A stretch of DNA of 11,761 nucleotides from Clostridia bacterium (GTDB lineage Bacteria; Bacillota_A; Clostridia; Christensenellales; Borkfalkiaceae), in NCBI GenBank assembly GCA_017462425.1, contig JAFTRD010000014.1, positions 1-11,761 on the forward strand, given 5' to 3'. Positions within the stretch are counted from its first letter, which is position 1. Each line of letters opens with the position of its first letter. Below are positions 1 to 6,764 of the stretch, one piece after another. The translations under genes were made by a program, and so were the position numbers. The notes under the pieces are model-generated. The model made no database searches and was not told where the DNA came from. It saw only the letters and a list, made by a program, of their open reading frames with translations.

Positions 1-1
1 C

Positions 2-748
2 GCCGATAAAGACCACTTCGGCGGTGTGGAAAGCGTATTGAACGAGGTAGAGGTGCATCACGTGTACCTCCCGTACCAAGCAACGCTGGCTTCGGAGGAG
101 GCGTACCTTTCGCTGTATCAAACGGCGCTGAAAAAGGCTTTCACCGTAGCGTATTCCGAGCGGTATATGCATATACAAGGCGAAAATTATTTTCTCATGT
201 TCCTTTCGCCCAAAAGCCCTTCCTTTACCGAGGGGATGGAGGATAACGAGGCTTCCGCCGTCGTTTGGCTGGATTACCTTGGAACGAGCGTTCTCTTTGC
301 CGGGGATATGACCAACCAAACCGAAGCGTCGCTGTTACACGAATATACCTTACTGGACGGCATTTTCGACCTCAAGGATATGCACGTGAATTTGGAAAGC
401 ACGGAAATACTCAAAGTGGCGCATCACGGCAGCGCTTATTCCTCCTCTTTGCCGTGGTTGGAGCTGTTGAATGCGGAAACGGCAATTATATCCTGCGGCG
501 CAGGCAATTCTTACGGACATCCGTCAAGCCAAGCGCTTGAAAATTTACGTATCGCCAATCCCGATACGCAAATTTATCGCACGGACGAATGCGGTACAAT
601 CGTATTGACGGCAACCGGGAAAAGTACCTACGCAACGGTTTATGAAAATCAATCCGCAGCCTCCGCCGCTGTTTTTCAAGAGGACGGGTTGTTGGGACTG
701 GCATACATCAAAACGAAATCATCTTTTACGGAGAATTTTTTAGCATGA
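2..748 (+). CDS. ComEC/Rec2-type metallo-beta-lactamase domain protein (5' end outside window)
   Basis: The reading frame is already open at base 2, so the start lies upstream. A GTG at 26 is only an internal valine codon. The first visible residues, Ala-Asp-Lys-Asp-His-Phe-Gly-Gly, are the end of the HxDxDH metal motif; its first His is off-window. Other metallo-beta-lactamase fold landmarks follow: Gly-Asp at 302-307, His-His-Gly-Ser starting at 422, and Tyr-Gly-His-Pro-Ser with its His at 518-520. The last two are typical of the C-terminal domain of the competence DNA-uptake protein ComEC and of stand-alone relatives. The family binds two metal ions and hydrolyses phosphoester-type bonds; the substrate here is unknown. 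No membrane segment is seen in the 248 visible residues, but whether a ComEC channel precedes them cannot be told. The final 30 or so residues look like an unconserved tail. The TGA overlaps the aroC ATG by 4 bases, so the gene is co-translated with the shikimate genes. Confidence 0.85.
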   Translation, partial: ADKDHFGGVESVLNEVEVHHVYLPYQATLASEEAYLSLYQTALKKAFTVAYSERYMHIQGENYFLMFLSPKSPSFTEGMEDNEASAVVWLDYLGTSVLFAGDMTNQTEASLLHEYTLLDGIFDLKDMHVNLESTEILKVAHHGSAYSSSLPWLELLNAETAIISCGAGNSYGHPSSQALENLRIANPDTQIYRTDECGTIVLTATGKSTYATVYENQSAASAAVFQEDGLLGLAYIKTKSSFTENFLA

Positions 749-1875
749 TAAAACTGACGACGGCAGGCGAATCGCACGGAAAAACCTTACTGGCAATGAT
801 AGAGGGCTTACCCTCCAATTTGAAGATAGATATTGCGGAAATCAACGAATATCTTTCCTTACGCCAAAGCGGCTACGGCAGAGGCGGCAGACAAAAAATA
901 GAAAAGGACGAGGTGGAAATTTTAACGGGCGTGAGAAACACCCTTACGCTCGGCAGTCCGCTCGCCTTACAGGTTAAAAATCACGACTACGCCAACTGGC
1001 AAGCCTATATGGCGCCCGAGAGTGCGGACGTCTCCAAGCGCACGCTCACCAAGGTACGCCCCGGTCACGCCGATTTAACGGGTGTAATTAAATACGACCA
1101 GACGGATGCAAGAAATATTTTAGAGCGTGCCTCCGCCCGTGAAACGGCGGTACGGGTTGCCGCCGGCACCGTTTGCCGCCAGTACTTACGCGCGCTCGGT
1201 GTGGAAATCAGCGGCTACGTACGCACGGTTTGCGGTATTTCGGATGAAAATACGTATTCGTTCGAGCAATTATCCAAAGCAAAAACACAGCCTCTGTTTA
1301 TGTTAAACGAAGAAACACAGCGCTTGGCGATGCAAAAGATAGACGAGCTGAAAGAGAAGGGCGACACGGCAGGCGGCGTATGCGAAATCCGTGTAAAGGG
1401 GCTGAAAAGCGGCTTTGGCAGCTGTATGACGTACGCGGAAAAGCTGGACGCAAAGCTCGCCTTTGCGCTGATGAGCGTGCAGGCAATCAAGGGCGTGGAA
1501 GTCGGCATGGGCTTTGACGTAGGCAATCAATGCGGCAGCCAAGTACACGACCAAATTTATTTTGAAGAGGGTAGCTTTACCCGTAAAACCAACAACGCAG
1601 GCGGTATCGAGGGCGGTATGTCCAACGGCGAAGAAATTATCCTGCGCGCGGCAATGAAGCCCATTCCTACGCTGATGCGCGGTATGGATACGGTGGACTA
1701 TCTCACCAAGGAAAAGGTACGTGCAGCGACGGAAAGAAGCGACGTTGCGGCAATCTGCGCCTGTGAAATTATTCTGGAAAGCGCCGTTGCCACCGCTTTA
1801 GCGGAGGTGGTATCTTCCCGACTCGGCGGCGACAATATGCGTGAAATCGAAAAGAGATACAAGGATTTAATATGA
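745..1875 (+). CDS. aroC: Chorismate synthase
   Basis: AroC catalyses the last shikimate-pathway step, the FMN-dependent anti-1,4 elimination of phosphate from EPSP to give chorismate, in the cytoplasm. The protein has 376 residues, a normal length. Visible signatures are AGESHG at residues 7-12 (conserved His11), the GRGGR segment near 45-49, RPGHADLTG at 105-113 (conserved His108), RASARETA at 128-135, and a GGIEGGMSNGE block in the second half. The start is fixed by the conserved N-terminus and by GGAGA at 730-734, ten bases upstream of the ATG. The ATG overlaps the stop of the metallo-beta-lactamase gene (ATGA, 745-748), and its own stop overlaps aroB in the same way, so translation is probably coupled on both sides. 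Family identity is near certain. Confidence 0.98.
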   Translation: MIKLTTAGESHGKTLLAMIEGLPSNLKIDIAEINEYLSLRQSGYGRGGRQKIEKDEVEILTGVRNTLTLGSPLALQVKNHDYANWQAYMAPESADVSKRTLTKVRPGHADLTGVIKYDQTDARNILERASARETAVRVAAGTVCRQYLRALGVEISGYVRTVCGISDENTYSFEQLSKAKTQPLFMLNEETQRLAMQKIDELKEKGDTAGGVCEIRVKGLKSGFGSCMTYAEKLDAKLAFALMSVQAIKGVEVGMGFDVGNQCGSQVHDQIYFEEGSFTRKTNNAGGIEGGMSNGEEIILRAAMKPIPTLMRGMDTVDYLTKEKVRAATERSDVAAICACEIILESAVATALAEVVSSRLGGDNMREIEKRYKDLI

Positions 1876-2924
1876 TAACGATAGAAATTCACACCCCTTC
1901 GCAAAACAGCGTTATCACCTGCGGCGAGGGCTGTTTCAAACAATTAGCGCCCAACTTTTTAAACGGGCATAAAAATTTCGTACTCACCGACAGCAACGTG
2001 TATGCGCTGTATAAGGACGATATTCTCTCGGTATTCGGCAAGGATACGCCCGTTTTTATACTGCCGGCAGGGGAAGAAAGTAAAAATCATCACAATCTGT
2101 TTCAAATTTTACAGTCCATGATCGATGCCCAGCTGCACAGAAACTCTTACCTCTTCGCCGTCGGCGGCGGCGTAGTGGGGGATATCGGCGGCTTGGCGGC
2201 GTCCTTATATATGCGTGGAATCCATTGCGTACAGGTACCCACCACCCTTTTATCGCAGGTAGACTCCTCCGTGGGCGGTAAGACCGCCGTGGATATGGGC
2301 AAGGTGAAAAACGTAGTCGGGGCGTTTTATCAACCCGAAGCCGTGCTGGTAGACCCTACTTTTTTAAAAACTCTGCCCGAGAGAGAAATTCGTTGCGGCT
2401 TGGGCGAAATCGTCAAATACGGCGGCTTGAACGGAAAAATCTTCGACAGCTTGACCCAAAATAAAGAACGTCTTTTCGACCTTGACTACCTTGCGCAAAT
2501 CACGCCCGAGTGTATAGAGCATAAAGCGGACGTGGTAAGAAAGGACGAAAAAGAAACGGGACTTCGTAAATCCCTCAACATGGGTCATACCACGGCGCAC
2601 GCCTTAGAGCTTTGCTACGGCGACTTTTCGCACGGCGAGTTTGTCCTGACGGGGATGTATTACGAAATTAAAATTGCGTTGGAGGAAGGGTTGATTGCAC
2701 CTGAATACGCTGAAAAGCTAATAGAGCTTATCGTATGCGTGATGGGCAAAGTTCCCGTATACACGGACGTAACTCAGGCGATAGAATACGCCAAGCTGGA
2801 TAAAAAGAACACCGCCTCCGACGTCGTTTCCATGATTATCCCCAAGGCGTACGGCGAATATTCAGAGCTCAAGCTCCCTTACGAAAAATACCTTGCCTAT
2901 ATGCGCAAGTATGCAAATAAATAA
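1872..2924 (+). CDS. aroB: 3-dehydroquinate synthase
   Basis: AroB converts DAHP to 3-dehydroquinate, the second step of the shikimate pathway, using NAD+ and a divalent metal. The 350-residue protein is of normal length. The NAD-binding GGGVVGD stands at 98-104, followed by the family block VPTTLLSQVDSSVGGKT (122-138). The metal ligands expected for the family are present: Glu179 in GLGEIVKYG, His239 in NMGHT and His254 in HGE. The His243 segment reads TTAHALE rather than the common TFGHAIE, a minor variation. The ATG overlaps the aroC stop (ATGA, 1872-1875), with a modest AAGGA at 1861-1865 in front. It supplies the substrate for AroQ, encoded three genes downstream. Confidence 0.97.
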   Translation: MITIEIHTPSQNSVITCGEGCFKQLAPNFLNGHKNFVLTDSNVYALYKDDILSVFGKDTPVFILPAGEESKNHHNLFQILQSMIDAQLHRNSYLFAVGGGVVGDIGGLAASLYMRGIHCVQVPTTLLSQVDSSVGGKTAVDMGKVKNVVGAFYQPEAVLVDPTFLKTLPEREIRCGLGEIVKYGGLNGKIFDSLTQNKERLFDLDYLAQITPECIEHKADVVRKDEKETGLRKSLNMGHTTAHALELCYGDFSHGEFVLTGMYYEIKIALEEGLIAPEYAEKLIELIVCVMGKVPVYTDVTQAIEYAKLDKKNTASDVVSMIIPKAYGEYSELKLPYEKYLAYMRKYANK

Positions 2925-2931
2925 AAAATCA

Positions 2932-4230
2932 ATGGAAAAATACACGGTAAAACAATTACATAACCAAAAAGATATCGTCGTAACGGTACCCGGCTCCAAA
3001 AGCATTACCAACCGCGCGCTGTTATTGGCGGCGCTCTCGCAGGGGAAGTGCACGATTTCGGGCGTACTGTTCTCGGACGATTCAAGGGCGTTTTTATCCT
3101 GTTTGGAATCACTCGGCTTTTCTTTAAGCGTAGACGAGGCGAAAAAAGAGGTGACCATTCAGGGCACGGGCGGCGTTATTCCCAACAAAAAAGCCCAAAT
3201 CAACGTCCGCAGCGCGGGTACGGCGGCAAGGTTTTTAACCGTAATGCTCGCCTTTGCCGGCGGAGAATATACGCTGCAATCTTCCGAGCAGATGGAAAAA
3301 CGCCCCATGCAGCCGCTTTTGTCCGAGCTAAGGGCGGCAGGCGTAGAAATTACCTGCCTGAAAAACGAGGGTTGTTTCCCGTTTATTTTACGCTCAAACG
3401 GTGTGGATATAAAGGAAATTACCATCGATACCGAAATAAGCTCCCAGTTCGCCAGCGCCCTTTTAATGAGCGCTACGCTCTGTAAAAAGGGATTGACGGT
3501 AAAGCTGACGGGCAACCGAACGGAGGGCGCGTATATCGCCATTACGGCAAAAATGCTCTCTCAGTTTGGTATCCGTTATGAAAAGGCGGGCGCAGAGTAT
3601 TATATTTTGCCCCAGCAAAGCTATTCGCTTACAAGCTACGATATAGAGCCGGACTTTTCTGCGGCGTGCTACTTTTTTGCGGCAGGGGCGCTGTTGAATA
3701 AAAAGGCTACGGTAAAGGGATTGCGCCTTTCCTCCATGCAGGGGGATAAAAAATTCTTATCCGTATTACAAAATATGGGTTGCACCGTTTTAGAATCGCA
3801 AGAGGGCGTAACGCTGACGGGGGCTAAAACGCTACGTGGCGTAAGCGTGAATATGAACGATTTTTCCGACCAGGCGTTAACGCTGGCGGCAATTGCGCCG
3901 TTTGCCTCGTCGCCCACGCAAATCACGGGCGTGGCGCATATTCGAAAGCAGGAATGCGACCGTATCCACGCCATGGCGGTAAATCTTAAAGCCATGGGCG
4001 TAAAAGTGGAGGAAAAGGAGGACGGTATCACCGTTTATCCCTGCAATCAGATTTTACCCGCTCAAATACAGACTTTTTCCGACCACCGTGTGGCAATGTC
4101 CTTTTCGATAGCGGGATTAAAATGCGGTTGTCTTACCATACAAAACCCCAAGTGCTGTCAAAAGACCTTTGAAAACTTTTTCGAGGTGCTGGAGGGGTTG
4201 TATTTGTATTCCAAAGAGGAGGACGTATAA
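2932..4230 (+). CDS. aroA: 3-phosphoshikimate 1-carboxyvinyltransferase (EPSP synthase)
   Basis: AroA transfers the enolpyruvyl group of PEP to shikimate-3-phosphate, forming EPSP. From the ATG at 2932 it has 432 residues and its numbering runs almost parallel to E. coli AroA. Visible are PGSKSITNR (Lys23, Arg28), SAGTAAR (94-100), KRPM (123-126), the EPDFSAA substrate loop (239-245), Asp313 in FSDQAL, Glu341 and Arg344 in RKQECDR, His385-Arg386 and Lys411. These are the expected substrate and catalytic residues. The loop before Gly96 reads Arg-Ser-Ala instead of the classical Gly-Asn-Ala, and Phe101 replaces Pro101. The start is uncertain: in-frame alternatives are ATG at 2911 and TTG at 2893, and none has a Shine-Dalgarno. 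I prefer 2932 because it lies 7 bases after the aroB stop and gives the usual N-terminal length. Confidence 0.96.
   Translation: MEKYTVKQLHNQKDIVVTVPGSKSITNRALLLAALSQGKCTISGVLFSDDSRAFLSCLESLGFSLSVDEAKKEVTIQGTGGVIPNKKAQINVRSAGTAARFLTVMLAFAGGEYTLQSSEQMEKRPMQPLLSELRAAGVEITCLKNEGCFPFILRSNGVDIKEITIDTEISSQFASALLMSATLCKKGLTVKLTGNRTEGAYIAITAKMLSQFGIRYEKAGAEYYILPQQSYSLTSYDIEPDFSAACYFFAAGALLNKKATVKGLRLSSMQGDKKFLSVLQNMGCTVLESQEGVTLTGAKTLRGVSVNMNDFSDQALTLAAIAPFASSPTQITGVAHIRKQECDRIHAMAVNLKAMGVKVEEKEDGITVYPCNQILPAQIQTFSDHRVAMSFSIAGLKCGCLTIQNPKCCQKTFENFFEVLEGLYLYSKEEDV
4215..4222 (+). promoter_or_regulatory. Shine-Dalgarno of aroE, inside the aroA 3' end
   Basis: AGAGGAGG lies nine bases before the ATG at 4232 and within the last codons of aroA. 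It fixes the aroE start at 4232. A longer in-frame reading from 4169 would add an arginine- and cysteine-rich stretch unlike the family N-terminus and should not be used. Confidence 0.85.
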
Positions 4231-4231
4231 T

Positions 4232-5050
4232 ATGAAGCACTTAAATATGGCGGTCGTGGGCAAGGACGTATCCAAGTCCTTAAGCCCCAAAATGCACACG
4301 TTTATTATGAAAAATTTAGGCGTAAGCTGCTCGTACGACACGGTTTCCGTGGCGGAAGCCGACTTTGAAAAAACAGCTCCCACGCTCTTTGAAAAGTACG
4401 ACGCATTCAGCGTTACTATTCCCTATAAGCTCGCCATTCAGTCCTATTTAAAGGAAATCAAGGGCGATGCGGCGGTATTCGGCGCGGTCAACACCGTAGA
4501 CGTAAAAACGGGCTACGGGTACAATACGGACGGCATGGGCTTTTTACTCATGCTCCGCAACGCAGGCGTAAAAACCGAGGGGAAAACCGCTCTGGTTTTG
4601 GGTAGCGGCGGCGCAGGCAGAAGCGTTATCAAAAAACTTCTCGACGGCGGCGCAACTGTGTTTGCTTACGACGTAAACAAAGAAAGTTTGCATAAGGTAC
4701 ACGAAGAATTCCCTGCGTTTACCCCCTTAGATACGCTGGAAAACAAGCCCTACGATATCATCGTCAACTGCACGGGTATCGGTATGCACAAGAGCGAGGG
4801 AAAATCTCCCGTTGGCGAGGCGCTGCTCTCCTTATGCGGCGTGGCGGTAGACCTTATCTACGTACCCAAAAAATCGGAATTTTTACGCATTGCCGAACGC
4901 TTGGGCAAGCCCATCGTCAACGGCGAGGCTATGCTCTTTTATCAGGCGTATTTTTCCGACTGCATCTTTTTAAACTTACAGCCGTCCGACGAACAGGCAA
5001 AACGGCTTTTTGAACAATACGAACGATATGAACAATACACGGAGGAATAA
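4232..5050 (+). CDS. aroE: Shikimate dehydrogenase
   Basis: AroE reversibly reduces 3-dehydroshikimate to shikimate with a nicotinamide cofactor. The protein has 272 residues, normal for the family. The shikimate-binding SLSPKMH motif carries Ser16 and Ser18. Catalytic Lys66 lies in VTIPYK, Asn87 in GAVNTV, and catalytic Asp100 in YNTDG. The Rossmann loop GSGGAGRS (124-131) and a C-terminal NGEAMLFYQA block (230-239) complete the family pattern. Two departures are seen. The usual NATPxGM reads NCTGIGM (179-185). At the end of the second Rossmann strand, Asp147-Val148 stands where NADP-specific enzymes have Asn-Arg, which may mean NAD use. The C-terminus ends in a repeated EQY-ERY-EQY tail. 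One base separates it from aroA and six from aroQ. Confidence 0.96.
   Translation: MKHLNMAVVGKDVSKSLSPKMHTFIMKNLGVSCSYDTVSVAEADFEKTAPTLFEKYDAFSVTIPYKLAIQSYLKEIKGDAAVFGAVNTVDVKTGYGYNTDGMGFLLMLRNAGVKTEGKTALVLGSGGAGRSVIKKLLDGGATVFAYDVNKESLHKVHEEFPAFTPLDTLENKPYDIIVNCTGIGMHKSEGKSPVGEALLSLCGVAVDLIYVPKKSEFLRIAERLGKPIVNGEAMLFYQAYFSDCIFLNLQPSDEQAKRLFEQYERYEQYTEE
5012..5038 (+). repeat. Three tandem 9-base units at the aroE 3' end
   Basis: Three adjacent 9-base units at 5012-5020, 5021-5029 and 5030-5038 read GAACAATAC, GAACGATAT and GAACAATAC. The first and third are identical and the middle one differs at two positions. They encode Glu-Gln-Tyr, Glu-Arg-Tyr, Glu-Gln-Tyr just before the stop, beyond the conserved fold. 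A small in-frame tandem duplication is the simplest explanation. Confidence 0.8.
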
Positions 5051-5056
5051 AACATT

Positions 5057-5482
5057 ATGAAATTTTTAGTCATCAACGGCGTCAATCTCAATATGACGGG
5101 TATGCGTGAAAAGGGCGTATACGGCAGTCAGACTTTGGACGAAATCAATGCGGAAATTTCCGCTTTCTGTAATAAAAACGGCGACAGCGTAGAGTTTTAT
5201 CAGAGCAATCTCGAAGGGGAAATCTGTTCTAAAATTCAATCCTGTATCGACGCAAGCTACGACGGTATTGCCTTGAACGCCGGCGCATTCACGCACTATT
5301 CCTACGCCATTCACGACGCTATCCGCTGTATCTCCACGCCCGTTATCGAGGTGCATATGTCCAACGTGCACGCACGTGAAGAATTCCGCCGTCATTCGGT
5401 CATCTCTCCGGCCTGCAAGGGCGTTATTGCGGGATTCGGTAAAAACAGCTATATTTTAGCCTTGGAGAGCTTTAAACTGTGA
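5057..5482 (+). CDS. aroQ: 3-dehydroquinate dehydratase, type II
   Basis: AroQ removes water from 3-dehydroquinate to give 3-dehydroshikimate. The 141-residue length and motifs identify the type II (dodecameric, trans-elimination) enzyme, not the Schiff-base type I AroD. Seen are NGVNLN at 7-12 (usually NGPNLN, here Val9 for Pro), the flexible lid with Arg17 and the catalytic Tyr22, NAGAFTH (Asn74, His80), catalytic His100 in EVHMSN, and HAREEFR with Arg111. GGAGG at 5041-5045, inside the aroE end, precedes the ATG by eleven bases. The TGA overlaps the GTG start of aroK, so the two are probably translationally coupled. Confidence 0.97.
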   Translation: MKFLVINGVNLNMTGMREKGVYGSQTLDEINAEISAFCNKNGDSVEFYQSNLEGEICSKIQSCIDASYDGIALNAGAFTHYSYAIHDAIRCISTPVIEVHMSNVHAREEFRRHSVISPACKGVIAGFGKNSYILALESFKL

Positions 5483-5973
5483 ACGTCGTGCTCTGCGGTA
5501 TGATGGGGGTGGGCAAGACCTCCGTCGGCAAAAAATTAGAATGGCTTTCAGGCAGGAAGTGCGTGGATACGGACGAGATAATCGTACAACAATACGGTAA
5601 AATCGCCGATATTTTTGAACGCTACGGCGAGCCGTATTTCAGGGATTTAGAAACGCAAACGGCGGAACAGCTTTCCGAAAAGGACAACCTCGTCATCTCC
5701 ACGGGCGGCGGCTTGGTTCTTAGACAAAAAAACGTAGAGCTGTTGAAGAAAAACGGTAAGATTTTCTTCCTGCGCGCCTCGCTAGATACCCTTGTAAGCC
5801 GAGTATCCGTCAACGATTCCCGTCCGCTTTTAAAAGAGGGCGCAGAAAAAAAACTGCGTGAGCTTATCCCCGTGCGTACGCCCGTATACGAGGCGGCGGC
5901 GGATTATATTATCGATACCGATCATCGCACAGTAGCGGATATTGCGCAGGAAATTTTATCCCGTATGGAGTAA
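5479..5973 (+). CDS. aroK: Shikimate kinase
   Basis: This enzyme phosphorylates shikimate at the 3-hydroxyl with ATP. The protein is 164 residues, standard for stand-alone shikimate kinases. The Walker A loop GMMGVGKTS covers 7-15. Shikimate-binding residues are visible as Asp32 in DTDE, Arg55 in YFRDLE, the STGGG loop (74-78) and Arg133 in the PVRTPVYE segment. The lid arginine is Arg115 in SRPLL. The start is GTG at 5479, overlapping the aroQ stop as GTGA and preceded nine bases upstream by GGAGAG (5464-5469). No fusion to AroB or AroE is present. The symbol aroK is used generically; the sequence does not distinguish aroK from aroL naming. Confidence 0.96.
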   Translation: MNVVLCGMMGVGKTSVGKKLEWLSGRKCVDTDEIIVQQYGKIADIFERYGEPYFRDLETQTAEQLSEKDNLVISTGGGLVLRQKNVELLKKNGKIFFLRASLDTLVSRVSVNDSRPLLKEGAEKKLRELIPVRTPVYEAAADYIIDTDHRTVADIAQEILSRME

Positions 5974-5979
5974 AACAAT

Positions 5980-6675
5980 ATGAAACAAGTATTCATCACT
6001 GGCGGCGTACGGGGCATCGGTCTGGCTACGGCAAGGCTGTTTGCCGAAAAAGGCTACGCCGTTACCGTCTGTTATTCTTCGGACGAAGAAGGAGCGAAAA
6101 AAGCCCGTGACGAGGGTTTTCGTGTCATCAAAGCGGACGTTTCCAAGGAAGAGGACGTACGGCGTATCTTTGAAGAAATCGGCAACGTAGACGTGCTGGT
6201 CAACAACGCAGGCGTATCTCTCGTCAAACAAATTCAAGATACCACGCTTGAAGAATGGAACAGGGTATTCTCCGTCAACGTAACGGGTGCGTTTTTGTGC
6301 TCCTCCTATGCGTTAAAGGGCATGCTGAAAAAGGGTGGGGGCTGTATTATCAACGTATCCTCCGTGTGGGGCGTGGTCGGCGGCAGCTGTGAAGTGGCGT
6401 ATTCTTCGTCGAAAGCTGCGCTTATCGGCTTTACCAAGGCGCTTTCAAAGGAAGTGGGGTATTCGGGCGTACGGGTCAACTGCGTTGCGCCCGGCGCTAT
6501 AGATACGAAAATGAACGGCTGTTTTTCCAAGGAAGAGCTAAGCTCGCTTGCCGAGGAAATTCCCGCAGGACGGCTGGGGAAAGCGGAAGAGGTTGCAAAA
6601 GCCGTTTACGCCCTGTGTGAAAACGAATATATCCACGGTCAAATTCTGGGCGTGGACGGCGGATTCGGACTATAA
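5980..6675 (+). CDS. Short-chain dehydrogenase/reductase, possibly EF-P 5-aminopentanone reductase (YmfI-like)
   Basis: This is a 231-residue classical SDR with a single Rossmann domain. Visible are the cofactor loop TGGVRGIG (7-14), NNAG (75-78), Asn100, catalytic Ser128, Tyr141 and Lys145, and the PG pair at 171-172. Automated annotation would probably call it FabG, 3-oxoacyl-ACP reductase. However, the segment before the catalytic Tyr reads SSVWGVVGGSCEVAYSSSK. It recalls, from memory, B. subtilis YmfI, which reduces the 5-aminopentanone on elongation factor P, more than FabG with its GNxGQxNYxA pattern. No fatty-acid genes are nearby. GGAG at 5967-5970 precedes the ATG by nine bases, and six bases separate it from aroK, so it is the last gene of the aro operon. 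SDR membership is certain, FabG versus YmfI function is not. Confidence 0.9.
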   Translation: MKQVFITGGVRGIGLATARLFAEKGYAVTVCYSSDEEGAKKARDEGFRVIKADVSKEEDVRRIFEEIGNVDVLVNNAGVSLVKQIQDTTLEEWNRVFSVNVTGAFLCSSYALKGMLKKGGGCIINVSSVWGVVGGSCEVAYSSSKAALIGFTKALSKEVGYSGVRVNCVAPGAIDTKMNGCFSKEELSSLAEEIPAGRLGKAEEVAKAVYALCENEYIHGQILGVDGGFGL

Positions 6676-6764
6676 AAAAATTTTTTTGTAAAAAATAGAG
6701 GAAATAAAAAATTTTCGTCGAATATATAAATGTAAAATAAATTCAAACGGGAGGTAAAACGGCT
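6676..6764 (+). promoter_or_regulatory. AT-rich spacer, probable promoter region of the dgt-dnaG-rpoD operon
   Basis: This 89-base spacer is the longest gene-free stretch in the window and far more AT-rich than the genes. A7T7 at 6674-6687 (overlapping the SDR stop), A6 at 6690-6695 and A6T4 at 6706-6715 resemble UP-element or bent promoter DNA. TATAAA at 6725-6730 is the best -10 candidate and would give a leader of about 28 bases. No good TTGACA-like -35 is found 16-18 bases upstream, so the exact promoter is unproven. A strong Shine-Dalgarno, GGGAGG at 6749-6754, precedes the dgt ATG by ten bases. No GC-rich hairpin is visible, so some readthrough from the aro operon is likely. Confidence 0.45.

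Noticed and set aside
26..748. GTG at 26 as the start of the metallo-beta-lactamase gene
   Set aside because: The conserved metal-binding Asp-x-Asp-His lies upstream of it in the same open frame, so the true start must be outside the window.
3048..3485. A 145-codon plus-strand frame within aroA in another phase
   Set aside because: Its translation is Arg-rich and low in normal protein character, and the overlapping aroA frame carries all the EPSP synthase motifs.
3669..4031. A 120-codon minus-strand frame opposite aroA
   Set aside because: No family resemblance or start signal; it is a shadow of aroA.
6661..6700. Possible intrinsic terminator after the SDR gene
   Set aside because: The T7 run is present, but the only inverted repeat is A7T7 itself. 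There is no GC-rich stem before it, so it does not look like a rho-independent terminator.
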